From positions 62,001 to 126,000 of the forward strand of contig DATCLS010000002.1 of NCBI GenBank assembly GCA_036563805.1: a DNA stretch of 64,000 nt, written 5' to 3'. The first letter of the stretch is position 1; the number at the start of each line of letters is the position of its first letter. A program made the position numbers and the translations under genes. This stretch comes from DATCLS01 sp036563805 (GTDB lineage: Bacteria > Actinomycetota > Acidimicrobiia > Acidimicrobiales > VFJN01). The notes beneath the pieces are model-generated. The model had not been told where the DNA came from and ran no database searches. It was given only the letters and a program-made list of their open reading frames with translations. This document shows positions 11,911 through 19,870 of this stretch, in pieces.

Positions 11911-11916
11911 TAACCT
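11911..11916 (+). promoter_or_regulatory. -10 element of thrS
   Basis: TAACCT ends 8 nt before ATG 11925. Confidence 0.55.
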
Positions 11917-11924
11917 CGGCCCTC

Positions 11925-13913
11925 ATGTCAGAGATCCAGGTCACGCTCCCCGATGGTTCCGCCCGCACGCTGCCCGCGGGCGCCACTGCCGGCGACCTGG
12001 CGACGACGATCGGGCGGGGGCTGGCCAAGGCGGCGGTGATCGCCATCGTCAACGGCGAGCAGCGCGACCTGGCGACCGAGCTGCACGACGGCGACGAGGT
12101 GAGCATCGTCACCGCCGACAGCGAGCTCGGCCTCTACACCATCCGCCACTCCACCGCCCACGTGCTGGCCCAGGCGGTGCTCGACCTGTACCCCGACGCC
12201 ACCTTCGGTATCGGCCCGCCGGTCGAAGACGGCTTCTACTACGACTTCGAGCTGCCGGGCGGGGCCACCTTCGGCCCCGACGACCTCGAGCGCATCGAGG
12301 CCCGCATGCGCGAGATCATCGCCGAGCGGCAGCCGTTCGTGCGCGACGAGATCCCGGCCGATGAGGCGCGCACGATCTTCAAGCAGCACCGGTTCAAGCT
12401 CGAGATCATCGACAACGCCTCGACCGACCCGATGTCGGTGAGCGAGGCCGGCAAGGTCCGGACCTACGAGAACCCCCCGCCCAAGCCCAAGGAGCACCCG
12501 CCGTTCGTCGACAAGCCCGGGTTCATCGACCTGTGCCGGGGGCCCCACGTCGAGCACACCGGCCGCCACCTCGGGCACTTCAAGCTCATGCGGGTGGCCG
12601 GCGCCTACTGGCGGGGCGACGAGCGCAACCCCCAGCTCCAGCGCATCTACGGAACCGCCTGGCACTCCCGCCAAGCGCTGGAGGAACACCTGCACCGGCT
12701 CGAGGAGGCCGCCAAGCGCGACCACCGCAAGCTGGGCGCCGAGCTCGACCTGTTCAGCTTCCCGCCGGAGGTGGGCAGCGGCCTGCCGCTCTACCACCCC
12801 AAGGGCGGGCTCGTCCGCAAGCTGATGGAGGACTACTCGCGCCGCCGCCACGAGGAGGCCGGCTACGAGTTCGTCTACACGCCGCACATCACCAAGGGCG
12901 AGCTGTTCGAGACCAGCGGCCACCTCGGCTGGTACGCCGAGAACATGTACCCGGCCATGGAGCTCGACGGGGGCACCGCCTACTACCCGAAGCCCATGAA
13001 CTGCCCGATGCACGTGCTGATCTACGCATCGCGGCAGCGCTCGTACCGCGAGCTGCCCCTGCGGCTGTTCGAGTTCGGCACCGTGTACCGGTACGAGAAG
13101 TCGGGCGTGGTCCACGGCCTGCTGCGGGCCCGGGGCTTCACCCAGGACGACTCCCACATCTTCTGCACCCCCGAGCAGCTCCAGGGCGAGCTGGCCAACC
13201 TGCTCGACTTCGTGCTGGGCCTGCTGCGCGACTTCGGCTTCGACGAGTTCGAGGCCGAGCTGTCGACCCGGCCCGAAAAGTTCGTGGGCTCGCCCGAGGA
13301 GTGGGACGAGGCCGAGGCGGCCCTCAAGCACGCGGTCGAGGCGTCGGGGATCCCCTACGTCGTGGCCGAGGGCGAGGGGGCCTTCTACGCCCCCAAGATC
13401 GACGTCCACGTGCGCGACGCCATCGGCCGGCGCTGGCAGCTGTCGACCCTGCAGGTCGACTTCCAGGAACCGGGCCGGTTCGGCATCGAGTACGTCGGCG
13501 CCGACAACCAGCGGCACCGGCCCCACATGATCCACCGGGCCCTGTTCGGGTCGATCGACCGGTTCTTCGGCGTGCTGCTCGAGCACACCGCCGGGGCGCT
13601 TCCGACCTGGCTGGCGCCGGTGCAGGTCCAGGTCGTGCCCGTCCGGTCCGAGAACGAGGGCTACGCTCGGTCGCTGATCGACCGACTGCGGGCCGACGGG
13701 TTCCGGGCCGAGCTGTCCGAGGCCGACGAGCCGCTCGGCGCCCGCATCCGCAAGGCCAAGCTCGAGAAGGTGCCGCACGTGGTGGTCGTCGGCGACGAGG
13801 ACGAGGCCAACGGCACCGTCGGCGACAACCCCCGGGGCGGCGCCGTCGAGCGGGGCGTGGCCGTCGACGAGTTCGTGGCGCGGCTGCGCGACGAGGTCAC
13901 CATCCGTGGCTAG
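11925..13913 (+). CDS. thrS: Threonine--tRNA ligase
   Basis: Class II synthetase charging tRNA-Thr, 662 residues, full length. Domain order: TGS (about 1-65), editing domain with HSTAH (about residues 73-77) and the CRGPHVEHTG pair, catalytic core (about 265-560) with zinc Cys in MNCPMHVLIYASRQRSYREL, motif 2 RYEKSGVVHGLLRARGFTQD, and an HGAB anticodon domain at the C-terminus. It overlaps the following HIT gene by 8 bp. This thrS-HIT-pgsA-patA-pimA order is the mycobacterial one, though here several genes lie between HIT and pgsA. Confidence 0.97.
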   Translation: MSEIQVTLPDGSARTLPAGATAGDLATTIGRGLAKAAVIAIVNGEQRDLATELHDGDEVSIVTADSELGLYTIRHSTAHVLAQAVLDLYPDATFGIGPPVEDGFYYDFELPGGATFGPDDLERIEARMREIIAERQPFVRDEIPADEARTIFKQHRFKLEIIDNASTDPMSVSEAGKVRTYENPPPKPKEHPPFVDKPGFIDLCRGPHVEHTGRHLGHFKLMRVAGAYWRGDERNPQLQRIYGTAWHSRQALEEHLHRLEEAAKRDHRKLGAELDLFSFPPEVGSGLPLYHPKGGLVRKLMEDYSRRRHEEAGYEFVYTPHITKGELFETSGHLGWYAENMYPAMELDGGTAYYPKPMNCPMHVLIYASRQRSYRELPLRLFEFGTVYRYEKSGVVHGLLRARGFTQDDSHIFCTPEQLQGELANLLDFVLGLLRDFGFDEFEAELSTRPEKFVGSPEEWDEAEAALKHAVEASGIPYVVAEGEGAFYAPKIDVHVRDAIGRRWQLSTLQVDFQEPGRFGIEYVGADNQRHRPHMIHRALFGSIDRFFGVLLEHTAGALPTWLAPVQVQVVPVRSENEGYARSLIDRLRADGFRAELSEADEPLGARIRKAKLEKVPHVVVVGDEDEANGTVGDNPRGGAVERGVAVDEFVARLRDEVTIRG

Positions 13914-14493
13914 CGGGTCGGAGGTCGGGGCCGGGCCCGGGGGCGGCGCGGGCGCCGGCGGGGCGAGCGGCGCCGGGCGTCGGGTGACGCCGCCGATGGA
14001 CCGGATGTGGGCCGGCTGGCGGTCGGCCTACGTGGCCGCCGCCGGCAACGGGGCGCTGTCCGGCCAGGGGTCGTTGTTCCGCCAGATCCTCGAGTCGGGG
14101 CTGCCCGACTCCGAGACGCACATCGTGTGGCGGGGCGAGACGACGTTCGCCATCCTCAACGCCTACCCCTACACCAGCGGGCACCTGCTGGTGATGCCCT
14201 ACCGTGAGGTGGCCGAGCTCGAGGACCTGACCGACGACGAGTCGGCCGAGCTGTGGTCGGCCGTCCGTAAGGCGGTCGTGGCGGTCAAGCGGGCCTACAA
14301 GCCCCACGGGGTGAACGTCGGGGCCAACCTGGGCGAGGCGGCCGGGGCCGGCGTGCCGTCGCACGTCCACCTGCATGTGCTGCCCCGCTGGAACGCCGAC
14401 TCCAACTTCATGACCGCGGTGGCCGAGGTGCGGGTCCTGCCCGAGACGCTCGACGACAGCTGGCGCAAGCTGCGCGAGGCCTGGCCGAGCTGA
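13906..14493 (+). CDS. HIT-family nucleotide hydrolase/phosphorylase
   Basis: Histidine-triad protein related to actinobacterial diadenosine tetraphosphate phosphorylase. The triad HVHLH lies at residues 153-157 (HVHLHVLPRW), preceded by the YTSGHLLVMPYREV strand typical of the fold. The N-terminal 28 residues are Gly/Ala-rich and probably disordered. The GTG at 13906 lies inside the last codons of thrS. Ap4A is a by-product of aminoacyl-tRNA synthetases, so cotranscription with thrS is functionally plausible (inference). A strong hairpin follows the stop. Confidence 0.88.
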   Translation: MASGSEVGAGPGGGAGAGGASGAGRRVTPPMDRMWAGWRSAYVAAAGNGALSGQGSLFRQILESGLPDSETHIVWRGETTFAILNAYPYTSGHLLVMPYREVAELEDLTDDESAELWSAVRKAVVAVKRAYKPHGVNVGANLGEAAGAGVPSHVHLHVLPRWNADSNFMTAVAEVRVLPETLDDSWRKLREAWPS

Positions 14494-14505
14494 CTCCCTG
14501 ACCTG

Positions 14506-14538
14506 CCCGCCCCGGCCGGGCTGCCCGGCCGGGGCGGG
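14506..14538 (+). terminator. Perfect 15-bp hairpin after the HIT gene
   Basis: Arms 14506-14520 and 14524-14538 are exact reverse complements with a 3-nt loop, followed by GATTT. The stem is far stronger than average; the U-tract is short, so termination is likely but not certain. Confidence 0.6.
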
Positions 14539-14565
14539 GATTTCCCGGCTGCGCCGGCGGATCGC

Positions 14566-14571
14566 TACCGT
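14566..14571 (+). promoter_or_regulatory. -10 element of the 14582 gene
   Basis: TACCGT ends 10 nt before ATG 14582. Confidence 0.4.
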
Positions 14572-14581
14572 CGGCGCAGCC

Positions 14582-15232
14582 ATGTCGACGGCGAACGGGA
14601 AGCAGGACGAGAGTGTGGCCTCCGAAAGCGTGGGCTCGGGCGACGACGGCGCCGCCGGGGCCTCCGACGACGCCGTCTCGGACGGCGCCGATGTCGAGCC
14701 GGCCGGCGTGTCGGAGCCGGCCGGCGTCTCCGACGGCTCGGCGATCCCCGACGAGGAGATCGTCGACGAGCTGCCCGACGACCTGCGGGCGGCCGGCTAC
14801 GTCGGGCCCTACCTGTTCCCCAACAACAACCGGCGTCGCATCCCCGGCGTGATCTACCTGGTGCTCGCCGCCGTGTGCGTGGCGGTGTGGGCGCTGGCCG
14901 GCGACTCGGTGTACGTCAACGGCGGGTTCCTCGGGGCGGCGGTCATCCTGGCCGCCTTCGGCGTGTACCACCTGCTCGCCGGGTGGGACCTCGACGTCGA
15001 CGAGCAGGACGCCCTGGTCGCCGCCACCCGCGAGGTCGGGTTCCCGGTCGGCCACGCCTCGGCCCAGATGGGGTGGCGGGGGCTGCGCAGCCGCCCGCTG
15101 TGGCGGATCCTGCTCTACTCGGCCGAGAACCCGCCGGCCAAGCGGGGCCTGGTGCTGGTCGACGGGGTCGACGGCACGGTGGTCGAGCACTTCGTCGAAG
15201 ACAACCCGGAGGACTGGTCCGACCTCGAGTAG
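14582..15232 (+). CDS. Two-TM membrane protein of unknown function
   Basis: Family not recognised. The first 75 or so residues are an acidic Ser/Ala/Asp tail with two near-identical PAGVSEPAGVSDG copies. Two hydrophobic helices follow, about residues 89-106 (VIYLVLAAVCVAVWALAG) and 114-132 (GFLGAAVILAAFGVYHLLA). A soluble C-terminal domain of about 80 residues (GHASAQMGWRGLRSRPLW, then VLVDGVDGTVVEHFVED) ends the protein. It has its own -10 hexamer, so it is an independent unit. The short inter-helix loop suggests a hairpin with both tails on one side of the membrane (inference). Confidence 0.7.
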   Translation: MSTANGKQDESVASESVGSGDDGAAGASDDAVSDGADVEPAGVSEPAGVSDGSAIPDEEIVDELPDDLRAAGYVGPYLFPNNNRRRIPGVIYLVLAAVCVAVWALAGDSVYVNGGFLGAAVILAAFGVYHLLAGWDLDVDEQDALVAATREVGFPVGHASAQMGWRGLRSRPLWRILLYSAENPPAKRGLVLVDGVDGTVVEHFVEDNPEDWSDLE

Positions 15233-15254
15233 GTCCGCACCCGCGCCCCGGGCG

Positions 15255-15332
15255 TCACGCCACCACCCGCACGTCCACCCCGAGCCCCGGCGCCTGTGCC
15301 AGCCGTCGATCGCCGGTCGGCGACGTCGCCCC
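15255..15332 (-). pseudogene. Possible C-terminal remnant of a VapC-like PIN toxin
   Basis: Read on the minus strand, the last 25 codons before a TGA at 15255-15257 encode ATSPTGDRRLAQAPGLGVD plus VRVVA. This resembles the final strand and helix of PIN-domain toxins (typically TxDxRLARAPGL followed by a short hydrophobic strand). Nothing upstream in any minus frame restores the catalytic acidic residues of a PIN domain, and no antitoxin gene is adjacent. I read it as the tail of a deleted vapC. The match is short and could be chance. Confidence 0.35.
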
Positions 15333-15354
15333 GATCCCGCGGCGTGCCGGCGTG

Positions 15355-15396
15355 TTGGGAGCTGGCAGCCGTCGGCTTGGGAGGTGGCAGCCGCGG
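15355..15396. repeat. 22-bp imperfect tandem duplication
   Basis: TTGGGAGCTGGCAGCCGTCG (15355 on) is followed immediately at 15377 by TTGGGAGGTGGCAGCCGCGG. Non-coding. Confidence 0.6.
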
Positions 15397-15577
15397 AATG
15401 TGCCCGCACGGGCCCAGAGGCGGGGCGGCCCCGGCAGCTCAACCTGGCTGGGGAACAGGGAGCACGCCGGGGCCGCACCCTTGCTCGGCGGATTGGCGGG
15501 GAATCCGTCGAGTTCTTGTGGCTGCAAGCTTAGGACGTACGTGCGCCGATGACTACGCATTGGAGGGGAGAAATTCC

Positions 15578-16075
15578 TCAGCCGACGACCGCGGCGAGCA
15601 CCTCCTTGGCCTCGTTGAGGTGGGTCACCCCGGCGTCGACGGCGGCGCGCACGATGTCGAGCGCCGTGACCTCCCGCTCGCCGTCGCCGACCGTCGCCGT
15701 TCGGGCCCAGTCGTCGGCCCGGACCCCGTCGATGCGGTCGGCGAGGGCGTTCGCCTCGAGCCCCAGCTCGGACAGTCGCTCGTGCACCGTGCCGGTCGGC
15801 GCCCCGGGGTGGGGGCGGGGCGCGGCGCCGGCATCCTCGGCCGCCACCTGGGGGCGGTCGGTCGTGAGCACTGCGGCCAGCGCCCGGTCGGCGGCGGCGA
15901 GGGCGCGGGCCGCGGCCACCACGTGGTCGATCGCCGACCACCCGTTCACCTGGCGCCGGGCCACGTCGTCGGGTGCCTCGTCGTCGCCGAGGCCGGCGAA
16001 CAGGCCGCGGTAGCGCCGCTCGAGCCCCCGGAGGGCGACGGCGGCGTCGGCGGGCGTCAGCTTGGACAGGTCCAT
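15578..16075 (-). CDS. DinB-fold (mycothiol S-transferase-like) helical protein
   Basis: A 165-residue all-alpha protein. Residues 10-75 (ALRGLERRYRGLFAGL, then VNGWSAIDHVVAAARALAAA) have the two long helices of the DinB/YfiT/MDMPI superfamily, where GWSAIDHV corresponds to the conserved W-(S/T)-x2-(E/D)-H-(V/L) helix that carries a metal-binding His. A disordered Ala/Pro loop separates the second helical pair. Members include mycothiol-dependent enzymes, but substrate and metal use are unknown here. The ATG at 16075 has TAGAAC 6 nt upstream. Divergent from the glutathione peroxidase gene. Confidence 0.65.
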   Translation of the reverse strand: MDLSKLTPADAAVALRGLERRYRGLFAGLGDDEAPDDVARRQVNGWSAIDHVVAAARALAAADRALAAVLTTDRPQVAAEDAGAAPRPHPGAPTGTVHERLSELGLEANALADRIDGVRADDWARTATVGDGEREVTALDIVRAAVDAGVTHLNEAKEVLAAVVG

Positions 16076-16120
16076 GCGAGCGTTCTAGCGCACCCCGGGC
16101 GCACCGTCAGAGGACGCCGG

Positions 16121-16126
16121 TAGCGT
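16121..16126 (+). promoter_or_regulatory. -10 element of the glutathione peroxidase gene
   Basis: TAGCGT ends 7 nt before ATG 16134 and overlaps an upstream in-frame GTG (16125), which is therefore not the start. Confidence 0.55.
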
Positions 16127-16133
16127 GCCCGGC

Positions 16134-16625
16134 ATGTCCATCTACGACGTGCCCATCAACCGGCTCGACGGAACGCCCGCCGACCTCCACGAGTACGAGA
16201 AGAAGGCCGTGCTGGTCGTCAACGTGGCGTCGAAGTGCGGGCTGACGCCCCAGTACACCGGGCTCGAGCAGCTCCACGAGCGCTACGCCGACCGGGGCTT
16301 CACGGTGCTGGGCGTGCCGTGCAACCAGTTCGCCGGGCAGGAGCCGGGCACGGCCGAGGAGATCGCCACGTTCTGCTCGACCACGTACGGGGTCACGTTC
16401 CCGCTGACCGAGAAGATCGAGGTCAACGGCGAGAACCGCCACCCGCTCTACCAGCAGCTGGTGGACGTGCCCGACGTCGCCGACGGCCACACCGGCGACA
16501 TCCGCTGGAACTTCGAGAAGTTCCTCGTCGCCCCCGGCGGCCAGGTGGTGGCCCGGTTCAACCCGACGGTCGAGCCGACGTCCGACGAGGTCGTGAGCGC
16601 GGTCGAGAAGGCCCTCCCCGGCTGA
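16134..16625 (+). CDS. Glutathione peroxidase-family thiol peroxidase
   Basis: Reduces hydroperoxides, in bacteria usually with thioredoxin as donor. The 163-residue protein has the peroxidatic Cys in NVASKCGLTPQYTGLE, the CNQFAGQEPG block with a second Cys that can serve as resolving residue, and the WNFEKFLV motif with the catalytic Trp/Asn. A Cys replaces selenocysteine. ATG 16134 is fixed by the -10 hexamer 7 nt upstream. Convergent with the EF-G2 gene. Confidence 0.93.
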   Translation: MSIYDVPINRLDGTPADLHEYEKKAVLVVNVASKCGLTPQYTGLEQLHERYADRGFTVLGVPCNQFAGQEPGTAEEIATFCSTTYGVTFPLTEKIEVNGENRHPLYQQLVDVPDVADGHTGDIRWNFEKFLVAPGGQVVARFNPTVEPTSDEVVSAVEKALPG

Positions 16626-16682
16626 CGGGCACGGGCTGCCCAGGTCGGGCCGAACCGTCCCGGCGGCACCCGGGGGCGCCCA

Positions 16683-18749
16683 CTACGACGCCTCCGCCAC
16701 CTCCCGCCGCACGGCGTCGACCAGGTGCGCGGGTAGCACGTCGTAGTGGTCGTGCTCGGCCCGGAACCGGCCGCGCCCGCCGGTCAGCGAGCGCAGGTCG
16801 ATGGCGTACCGCTGGATCTCGGACGTCGGCACCAGGGCCACGATCGTCTGCTCGCCGTCGCCCGAGGCCTCGGTGCCCTGGACGCGGCCCCGTCGGGCGT
16901 TCAGGTCGCCCATCACGTCGCCCTGCAGCTCGACGGGCACGGTCACTTCGACCCGACTGATGGGCTCGAGGATCACGGGCTGGGCCTTCTCCATGGCCGC
17001 CCGGAAGGCGAGCCGCCCGGCGACCTTGAACGCCATCTCCGAGCTGTCGACCGAGTGCTCCTTGCCGTCGACCAGCGTCACCTTGACGTCGACGACCGGG
17101 TAGCCGAACACGCCGCCGGAGGCCATCGTCTCCTCGATGCCCTTCTGGACGGCCGGGATGTAGCCCCGGCTGATGGCCCCGCCCACGATCTGGTTGACGA
17201 ACTCGAACCCGCCGCCGCGGGGGAGGGGCTCGAGGTCGATGACGCACACGCCGAACTGGCCGTGGCCGCCGGTCTGCTTCTTGTGTCGGCCCTCGACGCC
17301 CTTGGCGGTGCCGGTGATCGTCTCGCGGTAGGGGACCCGCACGTCCTCGGTCTCGACCTGGGCGCCGAACTTGCGGGTCAGCTTCTCGAGCGTGATCTGG
17401 AGGTGGGTCTCGCCCGTGCCCCGCAGCAGGGTCTGGTGGGTCTCGTCGTTGCGCTCGACGACGAGCGCCGGGTCCTCCTCGGTGAGGCGGTGGAGCGCCG
17501 GGGCCAGCTTGTCCTCGTCGGCCTGGGTCTTGGGGACGACGGCCACGGACAGGACCGGCTCGGGCTGCTCGATCGGGGGCACGATCACCGGCTTGCCCCG
17601 GGGCGCCAGCGTGTCGCCGGTGGCGGTGTTGGACAGCTTTGCGCAGGCGCCGATGTCGCCGGCCACGAGCTCGTCCACGGGCTCCTGGTCCTTGCCCCGG
17701 ACCATGAGCAGGCCGTGCAGCCGCTCGTCGGCACCGGTGCGGCTGTTGACCAGGTGGTCGTCGGGGCGGATCGTGCCCGACAGCACCCGGAACAGGCTGA
17801 TCTGGCCCACGTAGGGGTCGGCGATCGACTTGAACACGAACGCCAGCGGGTCGCCGTTGGCATCGGCCGTCACGTCGACCTCGTCGTCGCCGGCCTTGAC
17901 CGTGGCCGGGCGGTCGAGCGGCGAGGGCCCGATCTCGACGAGGAAGTCGGCGAGGCGGTCGATGCCGATCTCGGCCGTGGCCGAGCCGATCACCACCGGG
18001 AACACCGTGGCCTGGGCGATGCCGTCGTGCAGCGTCCGCTCGAGCTCGTCGAGCGGGATCGTCTCGCCCTCGAGGTAGCGCTCGACCAGGGCGTCGTCGG
18101 CGACCACGATGCCCTCGACCAGGCTGTCGCGCACCTGGCGCTCGAGGTCCTCCATGTCGTCGGGGATCTCCTCGGTGTGGGGGACCCCGTTCTCGTAGAT
18201 GTGGGCCTTGTCGGTGAGCAGGTCGGCGATGCCCCGGAACTGGGCCTCCTCGCCGATCGGCAGCTCGAGGGGGGCGATGCCGGCGCCCAGCCGGTCGCGC
18301 AGCTGGGTCAGGGTGGCGTCGAAATCGGCCCGCTCGCGGTCGAGCTTGTTGATGAACACCATGCGGGGCAGCTTCAGCTCGGCCGCCATCCGCCACGCCA
18401 CCTCGGTCTGGACCTGGACCCCGTCGGCCGCGCTGACCACGAAGACGGCCAGGTCGGCGACCCGCAGCGCGGCGGATACGTCGCCCACGAAGTCGGCGTA
18501 GCCGGGGGCGTCGAGCAGGTTGACCTTGTGGTCGCGCCACTCGAACGGCGCCACCGACAGCGACAGCGACAGCCCGCGGCGCTGCTCTTCGGGCATGAAG
18601 TCGCACGTGGTCGTGCCGTCCTCGACGCGGCCGAGCCGGTTGATGGCGCCGGCCCGGTGGAGCAGCGCCTCCGCGAGGCTCGTCTTGCCGGACCCCCCGT
18701 GTCCGACGAGGGCGACATTGCGGATCTGACCGGTCGCGTACCGCTTCAC
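16683..18749 (-). CDS. fusA2: EF-G-like GTPase (EF-G2/FusA2 type)
   Basis: A 688-residue translation-factor paralogue with all five EF-G domains. G1 is GHGGSGKTS (residues 16-24), G4 is NKLD (134-137). G3 reads DAPGY (80-84) where canonical EF-G has DTPGH, so the catalytic His is replaced by Tyr. Domain IV is present with the loop around RETITGTAKGVEGRHKKQTG, and domain V is complete. Mycobacterial EF-G2 shares this divergence and is reported to bind nucleotide without ribosome-stimulated GTPase activity. GTG start preceded by a GGGGGG run 4 nt upstream. No str-operon neighbours, as expected for the paralogue rather than fusA1. Confidence 0.88.
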   Translation of the reverse strand: MKRYATGQIRNVALVGHGGSGKTSLAEALLHRAGAINRLGRVEDGTTTCDFMPEEQRRGLSLSLSVAPFEWRDHKVNLLDAPGYADFVGDVSAALRVADLAVFVVSAADGVQVQTEVAWRMAAELKLPRMVFINKLDRERADFDATLTQLRDRLGAGIAPLELPIGEEAQFRGIADLLTDKAHIYENGVPHTEEIPDDMEDLERQVRDSLVEGIVVADDALVERYLEGETIPLDELERTLHDGIAQATVFPVVIGSATAEIGIDRLADFLVEIGPSPLDRPATVKAGDDEVDVTADANGDPLAFVFKSIADPYVGQISLFRVLSGTIRPDDHLVNSRTGADERLHGLLMVRGKDQEPVDELVAGDIGACAKLSNTATGDTLAPRGKPVIVPPIEQPEPVLSVAVVPKTQADEDKLAPALHRLTEEDPALVVERNDETHQTLLRGTGETHLQITLEKLTRKFGAQVETEDVRVPYRETITGTAKGVEGRHKKQTGGHGQFGVCVIDLEPLPRGGGFEFVNQIVGGAISRGYIPAVQKGIEETMASGGVFGYPVVDVKVTLVDGKEHSVDSSEMAFKVAGRLAFRAAMEKAQPVILEPISRVEVTVPVELQGDVMGDLNARRGRVQGTEASGDGEQTIVALVPTSEIQRYAIDLRSLTGGRGRFRAEHDHYDVLPAHLVDAVRREVAEAS

Positions 18750-18832
18750 CAGGCCCCCCTAGGTGGTCTGCTCGGTCTGCCGGTCGCCGTTCGGGCCGGT
18801 CTCGCGGCCGTGGAACCGGCGCTGTGGGGGCG

Positions 18833-18838
18833 AGGGTA
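18833..18838 (-). promoter_or_regulatory. Putative -10 element of the EF-G2 gene
   Basis: TACCCT on the minus strand about 83 nt before the GTG; would give a leader of about 75 nt. Confidence 0.35.
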
Positions 18839-18883
18839 GCGAAGGACTTGCGCCAGTGCTCGGACCCGGTGCGGACCCTGCGC

Positions 18884-19049
18884 AGACGCCGCGTCGGCCC
18901 TGCCCAGACGCCCCGGCGGCGCCGCCATGACGGCCCCGCCGGCCGGGTCTGGACGCCACGCGGACGCCCCGTGGACGCCCCGCCCGCGCCCCACGGGGCC
19001 CACCGCCGGACGCCGCCCGCCCGCGCGGGCCGGCCCCTGCCCGGACGCC
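18884..19049. repeat. Cluster of GGACGCC / AGACGCC heptamers
   Basis: GGACGCC occurs at 18951, 18962, 18973, 19008 and 19043, and AGACGCC at 18884 and 18906. Three copies are spaced exactly 11 bp apart (18951, 18962, 18973), about one helical turn. All lie in non-coding DNA. Confidence 0.5.
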
Positions 19050-19106
19050 TCCCGATCCGGCCCGGACCGCCCGCGACGGTGGTCGCTATGCGTGGCGACG
19101 GCTGGT

Positions 19107-19112
19107 TAGCCT
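19107..19112 (+). promoter_or_regulatory. -10 element of pgsA
   Basis: TAGCCT lies 52 nt before ATG 19165, giving a leader of about 45 nt that carries a Shine-Dalgarno (AGGAGA). Confidence 0.45.
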
Positions 19113-19164
19113 GGAGCCAGCACCCCGAAGGACCGCAGCGTGGCGGTCCGGATCAGGAGAGACC

Positions 19165-19854
19165 ATGTTCGACGGACGGTGGCGGAGCACGTTCGAAAGC
19201 GGCCTGCGACCGGTCGGCGCCCAGATCCGGCGCACCGGCATCACCGCCAACCACCTCACGATCACCGGCCTGGTCATGGCCGGAGCGGCCGCCGTGGCGA
19301 TCGCCAACGGCGCCCTGCGCGCGGGCCTGCTGCTGGTCGTGCTGACCGCCGTGCCCGACGTGCTCGACGGGGCGGTCGCCAAGGCCTCCGGCACGGCGTC
19401 GCCGCGCGGCGCGTTCTTCGACTCGGTGGTCGACCGCGTCAGCGACGCCCTGCTGCTCGGCGGCGTCGCCTGGTACCTGGCGTCGACCGAGGGCGGCCAG
19501 GCGGCCGTGCTGGCCTTCGCCGTGGCCGCCGCCTCGATGATCGTGTCCTACGAGCGGGCCCGGGCCGAGTCGCTGGGCTTCGACGCCCGGGGCGGCCTCA
19601 TGGAGCGGGCCGAGCGCATCGTCGTGCTCGCCTTCGGCCTGCTGTTCGAGTCGCTGCTCGTGCCCGTGCTGTGGGTCATGCTGGCGCTCACGGTAGTCAC
19701 CGCCGCCCAGCGCTTCGCCCGCGTCTGGTCGCAGGCCACGGCGCCCGCCGTCCAGCCGCTGGCCGTCCGGTGGCGCTCGCGCCGCGTCGCCCGTTCGACC
19801 CAGCGCACGTGGCGCCGCCAGGCCGCACTGAGCAGCCGGCGCCGCCGCCGCTGA
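19165..19854 (+). CDS. pgsA: CDP-alcohol phosphatidyltransferase (phosphatidylinositol phosphate synthase)
   Basis: Integral membrane enzyme that transfers a phosphatidyl group from CDP-diacylglycerol, in this context most likely to inositol phosphate for PIM synthesis. The CDP-alcohol signature is at residues 65-90: Asp65, Asp68, Gly69, Ala72, Gly82, Asp86 and Asp90 are present, but the usual Arg after Ala72 is Lys73. About six hydrophobic segments and a very basic C-terminal tail (RSRRVARSTQRTWRRQ) are visible. The ATG is preceded by AGGAGA at 6 nt. It heads pgsA-patA-pimA, as in mycobacteria. Confidence 0.88.
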   Translation: MFDGRWRSTFESGLRPVGAQIRRTGITANHLTITGLVMAGAAAVAIANGALRAGLLLVVLTAVPDVLDGAVAKASGTASPRGAFFDSVVDRVSDALLLGGVAWYLASTEGGQAAVLAFAVAAASMIVSYERARAESLGFDARGGLMERAERIVVLAFGLLFESLLVPVLWVMLALTVVTAAQRFARVWSQATAPAVQPLAVRWRSRRVARSTQRTWRRQAALSSRRRRR

Positions 19855-19870
19855 CCTGCCCGGCAGGCCC

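Larger units (their letters stand above)
15233..15577. other. 345-bp gap with decayed sequence
   Basis: No intact gene. It holds a possible PIN-domain remnant on the minus strand at its left end and a 22-bp imperfect tandem duplication in the middle. Its right third (about 15500-15577) is visibly less GC-rich than the flanks. Confidence 0.5.
18750..19164. other. 415-bp divergent intergenic region
   Basis: Lies between the divergent EF-G2 and pgsA genes. It contains promoter-like -10 hexamers for both and a cluster of GGACGCC/AGACGCC heptamers in its centre. No coding frame is supported. Confidence 0.6.

Noticed and set aside
16746..18839. A 697-codon plus-strand frame opposite EF-G2
   Set aside because: Shadow frame; the minus strand encodes a complete EF-G family protein.
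18884..19049. CRISPR-like array from the regular heptamers
   Set aside because: Repeats are 7 bp, spacers are irregular or 4 bp, and no cas gene is present.
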